A stretch of DNA of 64,000 bases from the NCBI GenBank assembly GCA_964019135.1, contig OZ025260.1, positions 29,196,254 through 29,260,253 on the forward strand, in the 5' to 3' direction. This document shows positions 39,812 to 49,150 of this stretch, one piece after another; within the stretch, counting starts at the first letter, position 1; every line of letters starts with the position of its first letter. Both the position numbers and the translations under genes were made by a program. The notes under the pieces were generated by a model that ran no database searches, was not told where the DNA came from, and saw only the letters and a list, made by a program, of their open reading frames with translations. The DNA is from Arenicola marina (lineage: Eukaryota > Annelida > Polychaeta > Arenicolidae).

Positions 39812-40444
39812 AAACTTCAAGCCAGGGGGCTGAGCATAAGTAGTAATCAAACTTTTTCAGCTCGCCTCCACACCTGCTTGCCACAGAGCTGAGTGCCAGT
39901 TCACCGCATAGATACAGAGATGGTCCAATTCAACGCTCCCTCAGCTCAGCTCGACTGGCTCACTAATGCGTCCGCGCCCCTCTGCACGTCCTTCTACACT
40001 TCTACACCGGTATACTTCTAAACGATATACACAGTCGATATTGGATGTAGAGAGTCGCAGTCGGTCTTAAAAGGCTCAAGTTGAACGTATGCCCCAGATT
40101 TTCGCTGTCCCTTTCAAGCTCGGTCTTGGTTCTTTTGAAATGTTTGATACAGCATTTGAGATGATCATCCGCATGTGGATTCGCTGTTGATAATATTATC
40201 CACACACAAAGAAAGTGAAAGGAACCAGAGGTATTGCATTCCAGTAGTGATTGGAAGCGCCGTATTAGTGTGACCTCCCGGAGTATCAGACCCAAGTCTC
40301 CAGGACAGGGACTGCCCCCCACATTAATTACCTAATTACCTAACTATAATGAGAACACTCGATCTTTTTAGGTGGAAATTGAACAGACGTCATAGCCATT
40401 CCACATGTTTATTCTCACTTCACGCCATATAAAAAAACACATTG
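39812..40444. other. Unique DNA, no supported gene
   Basis: Flanks the SINE on its right. A 106-codon minus-strand frame (40002-40322) has no recognisable domain. Nothing else stands out. Confidence 0.45.
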
Positions 40445-41028
40445 GCTGCCTGTCCCGCTGGCCGCCTGTCCCGCTAGCCGCCTGTCCCGCTAGCCGCCTG
40501 TCCTGCTGACCGCCTGTCCCATTGGCGGCTTGTCTCTTTGGCCGCCTGTCCCGCTGGCGGCCTATCCCGCTGACCGCCTGTCCCATTGGCCCCTTGTCCC
40601 GCTGTTCGCCTGTCCCATTGGCCGCCTATCCCGCTGGCCGCCTGTCCCGCTGACTGCCTATCCCGCTGGCCGCCTGTCTGTCCCGCTGGCCGCTTGTCTG
40701 TCCCGCTGGCCGCCTGTCCCGCTGGCCGCCTGTCCCGCTGGCCGTCTGTCTGTCCCGCTGGCCGCCTGTCTGTCCCGCTGGCCGCCTGTCTGTCCCGCTG
40801 GCCGCTTGTCTGTCCCGCTGGCCGCCTGTCCCGCTGGCCGCCTGTCCCGCTGGCCGCCTATCCCGCTGGCCGTCTGTCCCGCTGGCCGCCTGTCTGTCCC
40901 GCTGGCCGCCTGTCTGTCCCGCTGGCCGCCTGTCTGTCCCGCTGGCCGCTTGTCTGTCCCGCTGGCCGCCTGTCCCGCTGGCCGCCTATCCCGCTGGCCG
41001 CCTGTCCCGCTAGCCGTCTGTCAATCTG
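40445..41028. repeat. GC-rich 16/20-bp minisatellite
   Basis: Tandem copies of a 16-bp unit, gccgcctgtcccgctg, interspersed with 20-bp units carrying an extra tctg after the ctg. Rare variants (gccccttgtcc, tagccgcc) cluster at the edges. The plus strand is stop-free in more than one frame, giving 172- and 222-residue frames of PLAACPAGRLSRW-type sequence. They arise because 16 and 20 are not multiples of three and the unit has no stop. I do not annotate them as proteins. Confidence 0.95.
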
Positions 41029-42700
41029 TCAGCCTAAAACACTTCTAGGCCGGATTTGTTCCCATTTGGCAAGCGGCTTATCATCCCATTGTAATGCGGG
41101 AATCTATAAGCCATATTGTGCCTTTACTAACAAACACAACGACGCAACAAAGCATTATTCCTATTCGGGTTCATGTGACCGGTTGAACCACCTTATGGCG
41201 TGGGTTCATAGAGTTACATACGGGTCTTGTACTGGCGGGAATTTACCGAAGTGACATGGCTGATCATCAATATGTAGGGAGATGAGGACTTATTGTTCAA
41301 CATGGGGGTAGAGTCGTTACCACAACTGAATGCAGACAAAACACGGTGTAAATATTATGAGGGGTAAGAGTAGGGCAGCCGTACCAAAACATATGCCCCA
41401 TGATAAAGTAGTGTAGCATTAGCCGTGAAAGCTAAATGCAGAATGGGAGCCGGTTTAAAGGGAGCCGCCTCGAACGCTGCTTTACCGATTCAGATAATGC
41501 TCAACTGTCTATCCTCCAAATTACAAAGTTTCCGTACTGTCTGTAGCTCACAATAAAATTAAGAAGTGACTGCCAGCCGAGATTTCGCCGCTTAACCAGG
41601 CGGCATCCCTTTTGGAGATGTGTCCGCGATTGACCAATCAGGAGGCAATACTCTAACTATAATTATATTCAAACCGGAAATGACGCCTACTGTGTGAGCA
41701 AAACAAAAAAGCGTGATCATTGCAAATATAAATACCTGCCATTCTAACTGCAATCGTGGCTTTTTCTTACGTAGACGATCGTTGCAAGAGATATATCCAT
41801 ATGTTTGGATGGTATTTTCCATGAAACACTAAGATCAAGGTCTACTGCTCGGATTGGAACTGCCGCAATTCATCCGCAAATTGCGACCCTGAGGGGGGAG
41901 GGGGGGGGGCGCCTTAATTTTTGTCTCCTTACCAATCGATCGAAACGAACTGGTGTTGTGACCCGACCCTTCCCGGCGCTATATGACCCCCCTTCTACAA
42001 ATCCTTGACCCTCCCCCCAAACAACCACCCCCGTCCCACCTCCCTCTTCCCTCCTCGACATGCACATTTGGGCCATATATCACCAGCAATACTCAACACC
42101 ATGGCATATTCACAGGACTTCAGTGGCCTTCCCCCGATCAATATGTCGCGTGGTCGAAATGATTGATCGGGTTTAAGGTTGTCAGGCTGTATATGCAGAT
42201 GATAGCCACCCGCTCAGATACCAGCGAACTAATTTCCGCTTGATGCAAAGGCCGTTCTATTGTAGCATGCTGCACTCGTCAACACTACGTTGCCAGTACA
42301 GTAGAGTTCCTGCATATTTGAATATCTGGACCCAACTTCCATTGCATTCATGAGACGCGGGTCCCTCCGGCAAGTAAAGTAGGCACATTCATTCAACAAG
42401 GAGAATAAACTGAGAATCTCATGTGGGTATCCTTAAAGTTACCCATAAAGCAACATTTTTTCTTGCCAAACGTAGGAAAAATATTTGACTTGAACTGATG
42501 TATTTATATTCTTAGCATATCAGTGCCCATAAGTTAACATTCACGCAGTCAGCCAATTGTGTGTATGCTGAAAGAGATGTGTGTTCGTTTCCAACCCAGC
42601 TGACAAACGCGCTTTTGGTCAATCTAACTGGTATAGCTCTCGTGACTTTTGGGCAATGCAAGCGGACTCACTCCGCTAGGGCTCCATTATATGTCTGGGG
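41029..42700. other. Unique DNA with G-rich and C-rich low-complexity patches
   Basis: No supported gene. 41891-41911 is a poly(G) patch, and 41985-42060 is C-rich (tccctcc/cccccc). Several sub-80-codon frames are unremarkable. About 42130-42175 contains gatcaatatgtcgcg and gattgatcggg, resembling the GATCGATCG words near 37.8 kb. Confidence 0.45.
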
Positions 42701-42890
42701 CCGGCCCTGTAACTCAGTGGGCTCGCATTGCGTGCGCTGGTCACCTGATAGTCTAACGGCACGTGGATCGATGGTTTGAGCTCCGCTGTGGCCATGTACG
42801 TGTGGTCGCAGGATAAAGATCCCAGGTCTTTCTTCGCAAAGAGTAGGGGGTTACCCCCGGGGACATGCCTCCACTCGCTCTTCCTTCTCC
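42701..42890 (+). mobile_element. SINE-like element, family A, copy 2 (3'-truncated)
   Basis: Matches copy 1 from the tRNA-like head (gtaactcagtgggct) through ctaacggcac, gctgtggccatgtacg, gtcgcaggataaagatccca and gagtagggggttacccccgg to the ctccactcg stretch, then stops before the gacgcgatatgacc and aatatacaacc 3' end. B-box-like words, gatcgatggtttgagctccg, are present at about 42765. Confidence 0.78.
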
Positions 42891-43930
42891 GAACCGGACC
42901 CTTAACCTGACTAGCATGCAGCTTCGCTAACGTGCTAGCATGCAGCTTCGCTTTCTTAGTTTATGGATTAAATAAAACATTAAGGCAAAATCGTTAAGTA
43001 ATACGGGATACGGTTACGAGGCGGGAATGATTGCCAAGCCTGCCAGAAACAACACCATCACCTTCCCCATGCAAGCAAACAGTCTCTTCTACCTGTTGCT
43101 GTGTGTATGCGCCATTGTCCCTCAGCCCGGGCGGCTGAGACGGGCAAACGAAACAACCATTTCAGAAAAAAACAAGACGTGAACGATGCGTAGGAAAAAC
43201 AAGCAAACAACAAGAAGCATTTGCAAAATGACATTTACACGTCATTTGACCGTATGATGTACATTGCAGCATGGTTATCGAGTCTCGGCGACTGATCGAT
43301 ATGTTTCACTGCAGGTTTCTATATATTACAGACACAGCGCTGACCGATAACGATTGTCAATGACGGAGCTCAGGTCTCAAGATGCCAAAGTCCCAGTCAG
43401 GAAGCAAGTAGTTTAAGGCATTACGTTGCCAGTCAGTATGATATTCATTAATCATATGTTTAAAGCTCAAAGCGCTGATCTGGCAAAGTTAAGGTCATGA
43501 TCAATAGATATATTCATGATAAAAATGCAGAAAAAAAATCAATTGAAGAAGTTTGAAGAAAAGGCTGATGTGACTGAAGACTTCGTATGTCGCTTTGTGC
43601 GGCTGTCTCTCGATGCAAGTCATTGTATATCATTATCACATCTAATTCACTCTCGTTAAAGTCTCCATGATATATTATAAATCAACACCAGCAGATAGAA
43701 GCGCTTGGTAATTCTCAAGCACGAAGGCAACAACCTGTACAGTCATATAACTTGTAATAAAGAATCGTCAATAATGCAATATTAAGGTAATAAATTCTGG
43801 GCTTAAGTCCCTTTAAAACAATCGATTCGGGACTACAATCTCATTATTTTCCTGCTCACATCTTGTTCAAGGGTTAAAGGGAGCATTAGTCATATCCGGT
43901 TATGTGGCCACGGAGCAGTGGTATCTTGTC
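42891..43930. other. 3' flank of the receptor gene; a 24-bp duplication
   Basis: Unique, AT-richer DNA downstream of the minus-strand receptor. At 42911-42952 the words ctagcatgcagcttcgct occur twice with a 24-bp period. I did not identify a convincing minus-strand polyadenylation signal close to the stop codon. Confidence 0.5.
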
Positions 43931-45391
43931 TCACACATCTGTGACTTTGCTGGTACACTGGCCGTTCACCTGACTGACCACGTGACTAGTCAGGGCGGGC
44001 GACGTATTGTTGTTATCTGAGCAGTGGACAGTCACGTGATCAATCGCGTCTACCGAGTCTGTCGGCGGTTCCACGGGCCTCAGCGGCACACTCTCCTCTT
44101 GCACGTGTTGGCCGCCCCGCGGCGCTGGTGTGCGAGTCTTCCCGTTGCCGTTGCCGCTACTAGCATGGCCGCCGTAGAGCTTGGTGACGGGGGAGATGCT
44201 GTGGCCGCGCCGACAGATGCGGGTGACATCCTCGGATTCCTCGCGGTGAATGCCGCTGGGGGAGGCCATGGGCCGGCGCATGATGCTGAGGAAGGCCTTC
44301 CGGTAGTTGTCGTTGAGCCAGCCGTACAGCAAGGGGTTAATGCACGACGAGCTCATGGCCAACACCCGCAGCAGGGAATCCGTGAACTTATAGAACCGGT
44401 TGCCGCGGATCAGGTCTTGGCGGAACTCGAACATCAGCGAGAACAGATGGAACGGGATCCAGGTGACGGCGAAGACGGTCACCACGGCGACCAACATCTT
44501 GGTGGTCTTGGTGCGTGCACGCGCGCCGCGTCCGCGCACTCGACCGCTGACCCGTCGGAAGATGAGGGCGTATAGCACAGCGATGATGACCAGAGGGAAG
44601 AAGAACTGGAATACGAGCGTAAGGACGGTGTAGAGTCTTCGGCGGCCCGTGGACGGCCACGTCTCGCTGCACACCCGCGCGCGGTAGTTCAACAAGGGAT
44701 CCTTGAAGTCGCTATACTGGGCGTACACGGCGATCGGCGACGCGACGGCCACGGAAACGAGGCCGATGACGAGGACCAGGAGGAGGGCCGTGCGTAGCGA
44801 CATGCGACTGACCATCGGGAAGACGATGAGGACGTACCGATCCACGGCGATCATGGTCAAGGTCAGCGTGCTGGTGTACACCACCACGGCGAACGCCATC
44901 GGGATCACGTGGCACAACGCCCAGCCGAACGCCCAGTCGCCCGTAATGACGTAATAGGCGTTGAGCGGCAGGTCGAAGACGCACACCAGGATGTCGGCTA
45001 CGGCTAAATTCGCGATGAAGATGTTGGTAGCGTTCCACAGCTGCTTGGTTTTGATGACGGTGATGACGACGAGGGTGTTGCCCATGACGCCCAGGAGGAT
45101 GACGACCACGTTGAGGGTGACGATGATGGCGACGTAGAGGGGCTGGGTCAGCACGTCGCCGTCAGCCTCCACGCTCTGCATGAAGGGGTACAACTTACTC
45201 AGGTCGCACTCCGGATTCATCTCACCGTCCCACGGCGAAAATTCCGACGTCTGGTTGCCATCCACGGCTCCCTCCGCCTCCCCCTCCGCCGCGAGCATTC
45301 CGCTGAAACACTTGTTAAACGTGGCGTTATCCATGATGTAATCCGAGTGGGAATCCGGCCGCTGATCCAGAAAGTATTCAGCCCCCACCAT
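43931..45391 (-). CDS. Class A neuropeptide receptor, NPY / short-NPF / PrRP-receptor type
   Basis: A 486-residue seven-transmembrane peptide receptor at the cell surface, expected to couple to heterotrimeric G proteins. The start is the ATG at 45391, in a full Kozak context (gccgccATGg); the open frame runs 18 bp further to a GTG, which I reject. Landmarks in 486-residue numbering: acidic N-terminus with sequons NAT (22) and NQT (46); TM1 about 87-113 with GN at 104-105; LAVAD at 129-133; ECL1 GDW about 151-153; C160 and C241 as the expected disulphide pair; DRY 184-186; TM5 P266 and Y274; TWIP with W311/P313; NPLLY 352-356; helix 8 NDNYRKAF. The ECL2 word CSETWP and the block AMSSSCINPLLYGWLND point to the NPY2/sNPF/PrRP receptor group. 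Intracellular loop 3 is short and arginine-rich. Oddities: the TM4 tryptophan (4.50) is glycine 210, and the tail ends VTDV, a class I PDZ-ligand pattern. The coding region is a single exon. Family is confident; the exact ligand is not. Confidence 0.95.
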   Translation of the reverse strand: MVGAEYFLDQRPDSHSDYIMDNATFNKCFSGMLAAEGEAEGAVDGNQTSEFSPWDGEMNPECDLSKLYPFMQSVEADGDVLTQPLYVAIIVTLNVVVILLGVMGNTLVVITVIKTKQLWNATNIFIANLAVADILVCVFDLPLNAYYVITGDWAFGWALCHVIPMAFAVVVYTSTLTLTMIAVDRYVLIVFPMVSRMSLRTALLLVLVIGLVSVAVASPIAVYAQYSDFKDPLLNYRARVCSETWPSTGRRRLYTVLTLVFQFFFPLVIIAVLYALIFRRVSGRVRGRGARARTKTTKMLVAVVTVFAVTWIPFHLFSLMFEFRQDLIRGNRFYKFTDSLLRVLAMSSSCINPLLYGWLNDNYRKAFLSIMRRPMASPSGIHREESEDVTRICRRGHSISPVTKLYGGHASSGNGNGKTRTPAPRGGQHVQEESVPLRPVEPPTDSVDAIDHVTVHCSDNNNTSPALTSHVVSQVNGQCTSKVTDV

Positions 45392-45744
45392 GGCGGCCAA
45401 TCCGGACACTGGGATAACAATTCTCCTCCCCCCCCCCGGAGTGACGGGAGTGTATGGATCTAGTGTAGAGATCAGCGACGGACTGGGGTAGACATCACCC
45501 AGCCCCGCGCCTGGTGTCTGGCAGGAACAGCCATGGTAGCCATGGTATCCGGATCACAAAATGGTCGAGACGCGCGAGTCCTGGATGCGTCCTTCCGATC
45601 AATCTCCATATCGGCGCCACCTAGCGAAAAGAAATTATATTTGAAGCCATTGTATATCACATTTCCTAATGAACATAGACTTCAAGTATATTTTAACTCT
45701 GGTATTACTATGAGACTAAGGATGACTGTTAGGAGTAGGGGGCA
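45392..45744 (-). promoter_or_regulatory. Upstream region of the receptor gene (putative 5' UTR and promoter)
   Basis: Reading on the minus strand toward the ATG, the sequence passes a tttcttttcgctag stretch followed by gtggcgcc (45614-45640), a poly(G) run complementary to the ten C at about 45427-45437, and ttatcccag at about 45408-45418, which could be a 3' splice site for a 5'-UTR intron. Two ATGs in the word ataccATGgctaccATGgct lie around 45530-45550 on this strand, in a short frame not continuous with the receptor. No TATA box is evident. The function is inferred from position only. Confidence 0.35.
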
Positions 45745-45885
45745 TGCTACCATGAAATAGGGCCATGCTACCATGGAATAGGGACCATGCTACCATGAAA
45801 TAGGGCAATACTACCAGGGACTAGGGACCATGCTACCATGAAATAGGGACCATGCTACCATGAAATAGGGCCATGCAAGTAGCTG
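45745..45885. repeat. 22-bp minisatellite, about six copies
   Basis: The unit gggaccatgctaccatgaaa+ta is repeated with 21-23-bp spacing and minor changes (gggccatg, ggaata, an aberrant copy gggcaatactaccaggga). It lies about 350-500 bp upstream of the receptor start. The reverse-complement word catggtagc(c)atgg also occurs at 45532-45550 inside the putative 5' region, outside the array. Confidence 0.9.
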
Positions 45886-45892
45886 CTTAAAT

Positions 45893-46145
45893 CCTGCCCG
45901 CTGTAAAAACGCCACCTTATATAGCTCAGTTGGTAGCACAGTGAGCTGCCCCACATGGGGCAGGCTTCGATCCGTCATGAGGCTCAGGACGTGCTTCCTA
46001 TTTGACATCTGTCGCTGTTCGTGGAATTGGGTTGGCCTGGTGGAGCCCATACGTGCAATAAAGTGGCCTAAACCTCCAATGGGGGATAAACGGAGTTTCC
46101 TTTTCGGAGCTGAGAAACCTCATGCAACAGTGGCGCCATCTGGTT
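45893..46145 (+). mobile_element. tRNA-derived SINE-like element, family B
   Basis: The head reads atagctcagttggtagcaca (A-box-like, 45920), then a perfect 7-bp hairpin ctgcccc-acat-ggggcag (45947-45964) in the place of an anticodon arm, then ggcttcgatccg (B-box-like). The remainder to tggcgccatctgg is unfamiliar. A second, weaker head begins at about 46171 with the same cctgcccgc lead-in and ggctcagccggtagagggca, but no B-box was seen. The second copy makes a repeat family plausible. The head is too irregular for a functional tRNA gene. Confidence 0.5.
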
Positions 46146-47163
46146 AAAGGAATGTGTAACGACTACAAAAGCCTGCCCGCAAGGGTGACTTTGACCGGCT
46201 CAGCCGGTAGAGGGCAGCTTGGTGCTGATGTGCTACATACGGAATAAGGAAATGATTTGAAAATAAGCAAACCTCCCCCATTGGTTGCTTCATTATTAAT
46301 AGGGCGAAGGAATGGGTGGAGAAGAGACTATAGGAAACAAGGCAAGGATTGGTTCCCATTTCCAGATACCCGGCTGTATATATGGCCATTTCACTACAGC
46401 GTTTAGAAGTCGTTTGTGAGCTAATGGATTCCACACCCCGCGGTTATATTGCTCCATCAATTCCTGGCGTCCGGTAGATTAGTTTGACCCCCTCCCTCAT
46501 CTCCTCCCCCCCCCCTACCCCTTCTACCCCATCACCAATTGTCCTTCCTCAGAAAGACGTCCGTTCGCTTTAGCTATTACCCGAAGAACATCATTGTCTG
46601 ATCACACTCCACCGTATGGTCGACCCACCAGACTCTCGCCCCGCCCCGCCCACTCCGCCCGCCCTGGGGGTCCCGTGGTAGGACGGCAAGAGGTGGTCTC
46701 TGACAGAAGGCAACTGAACAACCGCCGCTGTTAAAATCGATTTAAGTATCACAGGTTCGGTGAAATTTATTACTAAGTCGATTTGCGGGATGAAAAAAAA
46801 CGCGTGCTTAGTAGAAGTATAACAAATATAAGACACCCCCCCCTTGACCCCACCCCCACTCCCATCCCTCACCTCCCCCTCACACACACACCAGACGCAG
46901 TCCACATTGCGGGTGTGTTACCTGTGAAACGGAAGCTCCCGCTAGATGGCGTGGTATCCTATCCACCACCCCTGAGGGGTCAACGACCTTCCGCCCACCA
47001 ATCCAGGCTCGAGGCCAGACGAAACGACCACAGGAGGTGGTGATGGGGGTGGGGGGGGGGGGGGGGGGGCGGGGTGGAGGGGGAGGGGCTGCAGATAGGG
47101 TGACAAATGGAGGATACGGCGAACTGGCGAGGAATACGTCATTGATCCAGTGGAAGTCTCAAA
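46146..47163. other. Unique DNA with C-rich and G-rich tracts
   Basis: Upstream flank of the receptor. Contains pyrimidine-rich 46485-46530, C-rich 46836-46885, and a run of 19 G at 47051-47069. Frames of about 65-105 codons exist on both strands but are low complexity and show no domain. CTCF-like words lie at 46204 and 46939. Confidence 0.45.
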
Positions 47164-49150
47164 AGGGCGAATTAAACGTCATGGGTGAGCGGTGAGCGGA
47201 TTGAACATCATGAGAGGGCGGATTGTACGTCATGAGAGAGCAGATCGAACGTCACAGGAGAGCAGATTGAACGTCACGAGAGGGCAGACTGAACGTCATG
47301 GGAGGGCGGAGTGAACGTCATTAGACGGTGGATTAAATCTCATGGGAGGGCGGATTAAACGTCACGGAAGGGTGAAGTGAACGTCACGGGAGGGCGGAGT
47401 AAACGTCACGGGAGAGCGGATTGAACGTCACGAGAGGGCGGAGTAAACGTCACGCGAGGGCGGAGTGAACGTCGCGGGAGGGCGGATTGAACATGGGAGG
47501 GCAGATTGAACGTCACGGGAGGGCGGATTTACCTTCACGGGAGGGCGGATTAAACGTCACGGGAGGGCGGAGTAAGCGTCATGGGAGGGCGGATTGAACG
47601 TCAGGGGAGGGCGGATTGAACGTCAGGGAAGGGCGGATTGTATGTCACGGGAAGGCGGATTGAACGTCACAGGAGGGCGGATTGAACGTCAGGGGAGGGC
47701 GGAGTGAACGTCACGGGAGGGCGGAGTGAATGTCACGGGCGGGCGGATTGAACGTCAGGGAAGGGCGGAATGAACGTCAGGGGAGAGGGGCGGAGTGAAC
47801 GTCATGAAAGGGCGGATTGAACGTCGCGAGAGGGCGGATTGAACGTCGCGAGAGTGCGGATTGAACATGGGAGGGCAGATTGCACGTCACGGGAGAGCGG
47901 ATTGAACGTCACGGGAAGGCGGAGTGATCATCACGGGAGAGCGGATTAAACGTCACGAGAGGGCGGAGTAAACGTCACGGGAGGGCGTAGTGAACGTCGC
48001 GAGAGGGCGGATTGAACATGGGAGGGCAGATTGAACGTCACGGGAGAGCGGATTGAACGTCACTGGAGAGCGGATTGAACGTCACTGGAGGGCGGATTGA
48101 ACGTCACTGGAGGGCGGATTGACCGTCACGGGAGCGCGGAGTAAACGTCACGGGAGAGCGGATTAAACGTCAAGGGAGGGCGGAGTAAAGGTCACGGGAG
48201 AGCGGATTGAACGTCACAGGAGGGCGGATTGAACGTCAGGGGAGGGCGGAGTGAACGTCACGGGAGGGCGGCGTGAATGTCGCGGGCGGGCGGATTAAAC
48301 GTCAGGGGAGGGCGGAGTAAACGTCAAGGGAGGCCGGAGTGAACGTCCTGGAAGGGCGGATTGAACGTCGCGAGAGGGCGGATTGAACGTCGCGAGAGGG
48401 CGGATTGAACGTCACGGGAGAGCGGATTGAACGTCACAAGAGGGCGGATTGAACGTCAGGGGAGGGCGGAGTGAACGCCACGGGAGGGAGGTGTGAATGT
48501 CACGGGTGGGCGGATTAAACGTCAGGGGAGGGCGGAGTGAACGTTAGTGGAGGGCGGAGTGAACGTCCTGGAAGGGCGAATTGAACGTCGGGAGAGGGCG
48601 GATTGAACGTCGCGAGAGGGCGGATTGAACATCAGTGGATGGCCGATTGAACGTCGCGAGAGGGCGGATTGACCGTCACGGGAGGGCCGATTAAACGTCA
48701 AGGGTGGGCGCAGTAAACATCACAGGAGGGCGGATTGAACGCCACAGGAGGGCGGATTGAACGTCAGGGGAGGGCGGAGTGAACGTCACAGGAGGGGGGA
48801 TTGAACGTCAGGGGAGGACGGAGTGAACGTCAGGGAAGGGCGGAGGGAACGTCACGGGAGGGCGGAGTGAATGTCACGGGCGGGCGGATTTAAAGTCAGG
48901 GGAGGGCGGAGTGGACATCAGGGGAGGGCGGAGTGAACGTCATGGAAGGGCGGATTGAACGTCGCGAGAGGGCGGATTGAACGCCATAGGAGGGTGGATT
49001 CAAATTCGTGAGAGGGCGGATTGAACGTCATAGGAGGGCTGAGTGAATGTCACGAGAGGGCGGATTGCACGTCATGGAGGGCGGATTGAACCTCATGGGC
49101 GAGCGGATTGGACGTCATGGCAGGGCGGATTGCACGTAGCGGGAGGGCGG
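47164..49150. repeat. 22-bp minisatellite (about 90 units) with GC-box and CRE half-site words
   Basis: The unit is gaacgtcacgggagggcgga+tt, with many point variants (attaaacgtc, agtgaacgtc, tcgcgagagg) and an 18-bp variant with gaacatgggagggcag. Most units carry GGGCGG or AGGGCGG plus CGTCA. Copies are considerably more diverged from one another than in the other long arrays. The array lies 1.8-3.8 kb upstream of the receptor start. A 150-codon plus-strand frame beginning at 49043 starts inside the array and is not supported as a gene. Confidence 0.95.

Noticed and set aside
40530-41254. 172- and 222-codon frames resembling a repetitive structural protein
   Set aside because: Translations of the 16/20-bp minisatellite in shifting frames. 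There is no signal peptide, and the non-repeat end has no domain.
44024-44575. 183-codon plus-strand frame
   Set aside because: Antisense to the receptor's coding sequence. It exists because the receptor is GC-rich at third positions.
45392-45409. Upstream extension of the receptor by six residues from a GTG codon
   Set aside because: The downstream ATG has a full Kozak context and GTG starts are rare in animals.
44388-45420. Minus-strand frames of 67-108 codons overlapping the receptor
   Set aside because: Out-of-frame shadows of the receptor, without its transmembrane landmarks.
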